Below are positions 6,363 to 10,146 of a stretch of DNA of 10,146 bases, one piece after another (the first letter of the stretch is position 1; each line of letters begins with the position of its first letter). The position numbers and the translations under genes were made by a program. Source of the DNA: JBHIBD01 sp046758865 (GTDB taxonomy: Bacteria; Planctomycetota; Brocadiia; Brocadiales; Bathyanammoxibiaceae); assembly GCA_046758865.1 (NCBI GenBank), contig JBHIBD010000073.1:1-10146 (forward strand). The letters run 5' to 3'. The notes beneath the pieces were generated by a model. That model made no database searches and was not told the origin of the DNA. It worked only from the letters and a program-made list of their open reading frames with translations.

Positions 6363-7688
6363 ATGATGTATGAGACCTCTGAAAAATGCAAGACAAAGCA
6401 GTCATTGCGAGGAGCGAAAGCGACGAAGCAATCTCGTAAGTGGTTTGCACTAAAAAACATGAGATTGCTTCGCTTCGCTCGCAATGACAGCGCTGTCTCT
6501 AGTTTGCAGAGGTCTCTGTATGTGAATAAAAAAGGCGGTTTTACCCTCATAGAGATAATTGTGGTCATAGGGATAGTCGCCGCAATTGCAGGGGCCATGA
6601 CACCACTTACCATAAAGATGATAGGTGCCCGCCGGGAGCAGGCGGCCAGGGGGGAGCTTGATACTATAAAAAAGGCCATTATAGGTGAGGCAAGGGCTAC
6701 GAAACACGGCGAGGAATTCACCTTCGGTTTTGTGGGTGATATAGGCAATGTACCTGCCAGCCTGGACCGGCTGAAGACGATAGGCACCCTGCCCGCTTTT
6801 TCGTTCGACACCACCAAGAAAATGGGCGCCGGGTGGAACGGGCCCTATATCATGGAGAAATTCGGCGGCGATTTTAAACTCGACCCGTGGGGCACCGAGT
6901 ACTCCTATTCTACCACCCCCGGTACAAACACAGACCTTGGGGTAGATTATCTGGCCACGATTACCAGCGCAGGCCCTGACCGCACCTCAGGCACGTCAGA
7001 CGACCTGAGCGTCCAGTTACTGGAGCCGGAAGTGCGTTCTGACATGGCCGGTTATGTCAAGGACAAATCGGGCAACGGTGTTACAGGTGTTGCAGTGACC
7101 ATAAACTATCCCTCTGGTGGCAACCTAACTACTGCATCGGATACAACGGATGATGAGGGACTCTATGAATTCACAGACATCCCCATAGGGGACCGTACCG
7201 TTACCATAGACCCCAAGTTACTCTACAAGCCTGCCACGGCTGAGACCTTGACATCGGATAGAGATGACGTGATATTCCAGATAGAGAATTTCTCTGGGAA
7301 TGACATCGCCATATCATCCATAACGGCGGAATATACGATAAGTCCTACCGCCTATTACGAGGAGGTGTTAATAAACAGCGTAACCGTCTTTACCTATATC
7401 ACCACCAGGCCAGGGAGCGGCACCATTGTCACTTTTGCCCCCGTTACCGTATCGAGAAGCACTGTAGCCAAGAAACCGTATCTGGCGCGTGTTCAGGCCA
7501 ACAGGGTGGAGACACCGGACATAGTAATAATGAGGCTCGCTGCGGGTGGTAGCGTTACCATAGAACTGCGGAACTTCAGGGATGTGGCATCAGGCATTGC
7601 TAACATCGTGGATATGACGGGGATACCATTTAAGATAACATTTAGTGACGGTTCCGTGGTAAGATTTACCCCAATTAAAGAGAGCTGA
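6363..7688 (+). CDS. P3: modular pseudopilin paralogue whose leader is interrupted by an in-frame MITE
   Basis: Third paralogue. The filament part begins GG then FTLIEI (Phe+1, Glu+5). It continues with the GspG-like segments FGFVGDIGNVPASLDRLK, GAGWNGPYI, LDPWGTEYSYSTTP and the loop SAGPDRTSGTSDDL. The carboxypeptidase-regulatory-like part (MAGYVKDKSGNGVTGVAVTI, then GLYEFTDIPIGDRTVTIDP) and the C-terminal domain ending VDMTGIPFKITFSDGS follow. P3 is the most divergent of the four in the GspG part and has the canonical DPWG. Two starts are possible. ATG 6363 or 6366 keeps the original AAGGA (6354-6358) and gives up to 441 residues with a 59-residue leader, 50 codons of which come from the inserted element plus its duplication. 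GTG 6522, with AGAGG 9 nt upstream inside the element's terminal repeat, gives 388 residues and leader MNKKGG. Either start yields the same mature protein after cleavage. Confidence 0.8.
   Translation: MMYETSEKCKTKQSLRGAKATKQSRKWFALKNMRLLRFARNDSAVSSLQRSLYVNKKGGFTLIEIIVVIGIVAAIAGAMTPLTIKMIGARREQAARGELDTIKKAIIGEARATKHGEEFTFGFVGDIGNVPASLDRLKTIGTLPAFSFDTTKKMGAGWNGPYIMEKFGGDFKLDPWGTEYSYSTTPGTNTDLGVDYLATITSAGPDRTSGTSDDLSVQLLEPEVRSDMAGYVKDKSGNGVTGVAVTINYPSGGNLTTASDTTDDEGLYEFTDIPIGDRTVTIDPKLLYKPATAETLTSDRDDVIFQIENFSGNDIAISSITAEYTISPTAYYEEVLINSVTVFTYITTRPGSGTIVTFAPVTVSRSTVAKKPYLARVQANRVETPDIVIMRLAAGGSVTIELRNFRDVASGIANIVDMTGIPFKITFSDGSVVRFTPIKES
6372..6516. mobile_element. MITE-like palindromic element in the P3 leader, TGTAT duplication
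   Basis: A 145-bp element with perfect 10-bp terminal inverted repeats, GAGACCTCTG (6372-6381) and CAGAGGTCTC (6507-6516). It is flanked by identical pentamers TGTAT (6367-6371 and 6517-6521). Inside are inverted arms: GTCATTGCGAG (6401-6411) with CTCGCAATGAC (6478-6488), and GAAGCAATCTC (6425-6435) with GAGATTGCTTC (6461-6471). It encodes no protein of its own, so it must be mobilised in trans, if at all. Removing it with one duplication copy restores a short leader, MMYVNKKGG, in frame. Confidence 0.85.
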
Positions 7689-7694
7689 GCAATA

Positions 7695-7721
7695 GACATC
7701 AGGTGCGGAGACCGACGCTAC
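7695..7721 (-). repeat. Degenerate minus-oriented REP after P3
   Basis: GACATCAGGT, loop GCGGAG, ACCGACG, then CTAC. It matches the minus-strand REPs elsewhere, but the 3' stem arm has lost bases and no longer pairs fully. Confidence 0.6.
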
Positions 7722-7733
7722 AAAACACTTTTT

Positions 7734-7754
7734 CCCCTCCCTTGATGGGAGGGG
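7734..7754. repeat. CCCCTCCC/GGGAGGGG hairpin
   Basis: Perfect 8-bp arms (7734-7741 and 7747-7754) around TTGAT, followed by TCAGGGGAG. It resembles the hairpin at 10072-10094, so it is a member of a C/G-tract intergenic repeat family. A run of T precedes rather than follows the stem on the plus strand, so it is not a plus-strand terminator. Confidence 0.6.
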
Positions 7755-7779
7755 TCAGGGGAGCGCTTGCTCTTCTCCT

Positions 7780-7872
7780 TGTAGCGCCCGACCCCCGTAT
7801 TTATTATTTTTTGTAGCGTCCGATCTCCGCATCGGACGTGAAGAAAGACGTCGGGTGCAGAGACCCGACGCT
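7780..7872. repeat. REP/BIME block upstream of the RAYT gene
   Basis: It contains a half REP (GTAGCGCCCGACCCC, from 7781), an AT-rich linker, then an intact plus REP: GTAG (7813-7816), stem CGTCCGAT (7817-7824) and ATCGGACG (7831-7838), loop CTCCGC. A minus REP follows with stem CGTCGGGT (7849-7856) and ACCCGACG (7863-7870), loop GCAGAG. The two intact REPs face each other across 10 nt, a REPIN-like unit. Bases 7780-7840 are repeated at 8445-8504 on the other side of the RAYT gene. Confidence 0.8.
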
Positions 7873-7893
7873 ATAAAGATTGTATTTAAGATC

Positions 7894-8379
7894 ATGAAAA
7901 ACAAACAAAATACATATAAAACCTTTGGAAAGGGCCGTTCCCTTCGCTTAAAGTTATTTAACTACTCTGAACCATACAGGGCCTATTTTCTGACCCTCTG
8001 TGCCAGCAACAAAGAGAAATATTTCTCTAATGACAGAGTATGTTCAAAAATATTGGCTTCTCTAAAATCCGCTTGCAAACAAGGGCAGTATCACCTGCTT
8101 GCTTATTGCATAATGCCCGACCATCTCCACGTACTTGTCCACGGTGGGGAGAAACCCAAGGATTTGAGAACATGGGTTAGGGATTTCAAGAAGTACACCA
8201 CCTACATGTGCAGAGACGAAATAGAAGTAAACAAATTGTGGCAACGGGACTATTATGAACACATTGTTCGAAAGGATGAGGACATTTTGAAAAAAGCTGA
8301 ATACATTGTAAATAACCCTTTAAGAAAAGGTATAGTATGTAGAAGGGAGGATTACAAGTGGCAAGGCCTCTTTACCTGA
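7894..8379 (+). CDS. REP-associated tyrosine transposase (RAYT, Y1/HUH family)
   Basis: Single-strand DNA transposase related to IS200/IS605 TnpA, of the type that acts on REP hairpins. From ATG 7894 it has 161 residues, usual for the family. The HUH motif is in CIMPDHLHVLVHGG (His77, His79). A basic region follows (RTWVRDFKKYTTYMC), then LWQRDYYEHIVRKDEDI and EYIVNNPLRKGIV, where Tyr137 is the expected catalytic tyrosine. It ends YKWQGL, also typical. The frame extends 13 codons upstream to GTG 7855, but those codons are the arm of a REP hairpin, so I choose the ATG; its Shine-Dalgarno is poor. No frameshift or missing motif is seen. It lies between P3 and P4 on the same strand and is flanked by REPs carrying the GTAG tetranucleotide known to be recognised by E. 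coli TnpA-REP. It probably generated the REPs of this region. Confidence 0.92.
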   Translation: MKNKQNTYKTFGKGRSLRLKLFNYSEPYRAYFLTLCASNKEKYFSNDRVCSKILASLKSACKQGQYHLLAYCIMPDHLHVLVHGGEKPKDLRTWVRDFKKYTTYMCRDEIEVNKLWQRDYYEHIVRKDEDILKKAEYIVNNPLRKGIVCRREDYKWQGLFT

Positions 8380-8383
8380 GAAA

Positions 8384-8411
8384 GACGTCGGGTACGGAGA
8401 CCCGACGCTAC
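8384..8411 (-). repeat. Minus-oriented REP directly after the RAYT gene
   Basis: Stem CGTCGGGT (8386-8393) and ACCCGACG (8400-8407) around ACGGAG, ending CTAC (8408-8411). It starts four bases after the RAYT stop codon, as expected for a RAYT-REP unit. Confidence 0.8.
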
Positions 8412-8425
8412 AGAAGAATTTTGTT

Positions 8426-8504
8426 GTAGCGTTTATCCTTCTCATGTAGCGCCCGACCCCGTATTTATTATTTTTTGTAGCGTCCGATCTCCGTATCGGA
8501 CGTG
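8426..8504 (+). repeat. REP block downstream of the RAYT gene
   Basis: Two half REPs begin at 8426 (GTAGCG) and 8446 (GTAGCGCCCGACCCC). An intact plus REP follows: GTAG (8477-8480), stem CGTCCGAT (8481-8488) and ATCGGACG (8495-8502), loop CTCCGT. Bases 8445-8504 differ from 7780-7840 by about one indel and one substitution, so the RAYT gene sits between near-identical 60-bp direct repeats. Confidence 0.8.
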
Positions 8505-8525
8505 TGACGAGATTAGAAAACAAAA

Positions 8526-9938
8526 ATGCCTAAAGATATCATGAAAAATTGGCCCACTCAGGTAACCGGATACCTCTGCAAAAGTCGTCCCAATACCATG
8601 TGTCATTCTGAGCGAAGCGAAGAATCTAGTATTTCGGAGATTCTTCGGTCATTTCACTCCCTCAGAATGACAATTGCACAGAGTTTTCCAGAGATCCCAA
8701 CCGAGCACCTGCCCCATATGGGATTGAAGCTCCATCCCCAACCTGCAAGGTCTAGGAACGGGTTTACTTTCCTCACTGTCATAATAGTGCTTGCCATGCT
8801 CGGCATCGCGGCCGGTGTAGCGGTACTCTTCAGCACCCAGCTACTTGATATCCGCCGTGAGAGGATGAGTCGGGACAAGCTGGAGGAGCTCAAGCAGTCC
8901 GTTACTGGAAATACACGGATTGTCATTAACGATGGCAGGGCGGACTTCGGCTATATCGGCAATATGGGAAGCCTGCCCACGAGTCTTGAGGACTTATACA
9001 AAAAGGGCTCCCAGCCGGCCTTTGTCTTTAATAGCACCAAGGATGTGGGAGCGGGTTGGAAGGGTCTCTACATTCCGCCCCTTATATTGGAACACCTTGA
9101 CAGTCTTAAAATGGACGCCTTTGGAAGCGACTATGATTATTCCACCACCCCATACACGCGTTCAGACGGCGAGGTGGTATCGGCCAAGATAACCAGTAAA
9201 GGTGCAGACGGTAATCTGGGTACCTCTGACGACAGATTCGTGGAGATTCTCAAGCGAGAGATATTCGCCACCGTCACAGGCCAGGTGACTGATTCAGGTG
9301 GCATTGGGCAACAGGGTAAATCAGTGACTCTCAATACACCTGAAAATGGGGTGCTCACTACCAAATCCACAACGACTGATGTGAACGGCAACTACTCCTT
9401 CTCAGACGTGCCATTCGGGGTCAGGAGTATAGAGGTAGCAACCGGCGGCGGCGGTCCCACCGTGATAACTTATGTAAGTGGCACTGCCGAGGCAGTTGGT
9501 GGTGGCAACCGCGACGTGGTATTTGATATCACTAACTTGGGGCAAAATAACATAACCGTAACCAGTTTGAAGGCGGAATGGCCCTCCCCCATAGCCTACT
9601 ACGAAGGGATTCTCTGGGGAGCCACTACGGTCTGGGATTACAGCGTGGACGGTGGAGGGGTTAGGGGGGGCAGTGGAGAGACAAAGACATTTTCATCATC
9701 GCAGACCATAAGTGGCATGGGAGCCGGCGGCCCAGTATTGGAGATATTGCGCGTAGAAGAGCCTTCAACAACAGCCCCAACTGTAATAGTCCCGGCGGGG
9801 GAGACCGTGACGATAACGCTTGATGATTTCAGAACAAATCAGACGGGCGGCGGGGGGCCGGGCGTTGATATGGGCAACGTTAACTTTACCATAACCTTCA
9901 GTGACGGCTCGATAATAACCTTTACCACTGCACCATGA
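8526..9938 (+). CDS. P4: modular pseudopilin paralogue lacking Glu+5, leader interrupted by an in-frame MITE
   Basis: Fourth paralogue, 470 residues from ATG 8526. The cleavage region is ARSRNG then FTFLTV: Phe+1 is kept but +5 is Thr. The GspG-like part has FGYIGNMGSLPTSLEDLYKK, GAGWKGLYIPP (the usual GPY is GLY), MDAFGSDYDYSTTP and loop SKGADGNLGTSDDR. The carboxypeptidase-regulatory-like part runs from VTGQVTDSGGIGQQGKSVTL to GNYSFSDVPFGVRSIEV. The C-terminal domain is longer and Gly-rich, ending VDMGNVNFTITFSDGS. The start is uncertain: ATG 8526, 8541 and 8718 are in frame, none with a good Shine-Dalgarno. Codons between 8569 and 8703 come from an inserted palindromic element (CHSERSEESS-type peptide). 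From 8718 the leader would be 15 residues, MGLKLHPQPARSRNG. The missing Glu+5 is shared with tip pseudopilin GspK, so a special position in a filament is possible. Confidence 0.8.
   Translation: MPKDIMKNWPTQVTGYLCKSRPNTMCHSERSEESSISEILRSFHSLRMTIAQSFPEIPTEHLPHMGLKLHPQPARSRNGFTFLTVIIVLAMLGIAAGVAVLFSTQLLDIRRERMSRDKLEELKQSVTGNTRIVINDGRADFGYIGNMGSLPTSLEDLYKKGSQPAFVFNSTKDVGAGWKGLYIPPLILEHLDSLKMDAFGSDYDYSTTPYTRSDGEVVSAKITSKGADGNLGTSDDRFVEILKREIFATVTGQVTDSGGIGQQGKSVTLNTPENGVLTTKSTTTDVNGNYSFSDVPFGVRSIEVATGGGGPTVITYVSGTAEAVGGGNRDVVFDITNLGQNNITVTSLKAEWPSPIAYYEGILWGATTVWDYSVDGGGVRGGSGETKTFSSSQTISGMGAGGPVLEILRVEEPSTTAPTVIVPAGETVTITLDDFRTNQTGGGGPGVDMGNVNFTITFSDGSIITFTTAP
8569..8698. mobile_element. MITE-like palindromic element in the P4 leader, AACCG duplication
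   Basis: A 130-bp element whose left end GATACCTCTGCAAAAG matches the P3 copy's terminus with one change in ten. The right end read in reverse is GGGATCTCTGGAAAAC. It is flanked by identical pentamers AACCG (8564-8568 and 8699-8703). Inner arms GTCATTCTGAG (8602-8612) and CTCAGAATGAC (8661-8671) are of the CATTCT type rather than the CATTGC type of the P3 copy. Removing 135 bp (element plus one pentamer) keeps the frame and joins VT to EHLPHM. Confidence 0.8.
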
Positions 9939-9958
9939 CCTGCGTTTATTATTTTTCT

Positions 9959-10012
9959 GTAGCGTCCGATCTCCGTATCGGACGTGGAGAAAGACGTCTG
10001 GTGCGGAGACCG
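9959..10012. repeat. REP pair after P4, second member truncated
   Basis: A plus REP with GTAG (9959-9962), stem CGTCCGAT (9963-9970) and ATCGGACG (9977-9984), loop CTCCGT, is followed after GTGGAGAAA by a minus REP that starts GACGTCTGGTGCGGAGACC and is cut short at 10012, where different sequence begins. The AT-rich stretch before it (9943-9957) matches the linker preceding the intact REPs on both sides of the RAYT gene. Confidence 0.75.
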
Positions 10013-10031
10013 TTCGGCTGAGTCCTCAAGC

Positions 10032-10053
10032 GGACAGGCCTAAAGGTCTGTCC
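10032..10053. repeat. GGACAGGCCT/AGGTCTGTCC hairpin
   Basis: Ten-bp arms (10032-10041 and 10044-10053) with one G-T wobble and a 2-nt loop. No U-tract follows, so a terminator role for the pilin array is only possible. It belongs to a third intergenic hairpin type in this window. Confidence 0.5.
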
Positions 10054-10071
10054 CTACGACTACCTGTTCTT

Positions 10072-10146
10072 CCCTCCCCCTTGACGGGGGAGGGTTAGGG
10101 TGGGGGTGAATAGTAAGGAAATTATTTATAACACCCTCCCCTAGCC
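10072..10146. repeat. C/G-tract palindromic repeat, runs off the right edge
   Basis: CCCTCCCCC (10072-10080) pairs with GGGGGAGGG (10086-10094) around TTGAC. The following GGTTAGGGTGGGGGTG (10093-10108) is largely complementary to ACACCCTCCCCTAGCC (10131-10146). The arrangement suggests a larger symmetrical element completed beyond the window. It is related to the shorter hairpin at 7734-7754. Confidence 0.6.

Noticed and set aside
6402..6490. Paired arms around the P3 leader considered as a tRNA or small RNA gene
   Set aside because: The structure is an inverted repeat bounded by terminal repeats and a target duplication, which identifies a mobile element; no cloverleaf is present.
7855..7893. 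Upstream GTG start for the RAYT gene
   Set aside because: These 13 codons are the arm of a REP hairpin and are not part of the family fold; ATG 7894 gives the usual length.
4983..10012. Regular hairpin repeats considered as a CRISPR array
   Set aside because: Repeats are palindromic, in both orientations, irregularly spaced between genes and linked to a RAYT; there are no constant-length unique spacers and no cas genes.
10032..10094. Intrinsic terminator for the pilin array
   Set aside because: The hairpins are strong but no U-tract follows either one, and both resemble dispersed intergenic repeats.

Overview
The window looks like chromosomal DNA of a Gram-negative bacterium of intermediate GC content. 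The evidence is an outer-membrane TolC-type channel, a periplasmic RND adaptor and class III prepilin signals. Intergenic space is crowded with short palindromic repeats, a style common in environmental lineages such as Nitrospirota, Brocadiales-type Planctomycetota and former Deltaproteobacteria. The sequence alone does not fix the phylum.

Left third (1-3240, minus strand): an apparent heavy-metal efflux operon read right to left. A promoter near 3237-3265 precedes a small secreted Cys/His-rich protein, then a TolC/CzcC-like outer-membrane channel, then a CzcB/CusB-like adaptor. The inner-membrane RND pump is not in the window; it could lie beyond the left edge. A palindromic mobile element sits directly after the adaptor stop codon.

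Centre (3223-3781): a divergent intergenic region of about 560 bp with no credible gene. It holds a good promoter for each direction, a weaker sigma-54-like site and several inverted repeats.

Right two thirds (3782-9938, plus strand): four tandem paralogues that appear to share one unusual architecture: class III prepilin leader and N-terminal helix, GspG-like pseudopilin domain, carboxypeptidase-regulatory-like beta domain, and a C-terminal beta-rich domain of no family I recognise. I call them P1-P4. Residue +5 after the cleavage site is Glu, Asp, Glu and Thr respectively, so P4 lacks the Glu that normal pilins use for assembly. No secretion or pilus machinery gene is present, so the system they serve is unknown.

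Two repeat systems are layered on this array. (1) Each gap after a pilin gene holds REP-type hairpins with a 5' GTAG, a near-constant CTCCGY loop and covarying stems; a REP-associated tyrosine transposase (RAYT) lies between P3 and P4, flanked by them. (2) A palindromic MITE-like element with ends close to GAGACCTCTG and 5-bp target duplications has inserted into the leader-coding regions of both P3 and P4. Both insertions (150 and 135 bp) keep the frame open, so the repeat is potentially translated into a leader that prepilin peptidase would remove.
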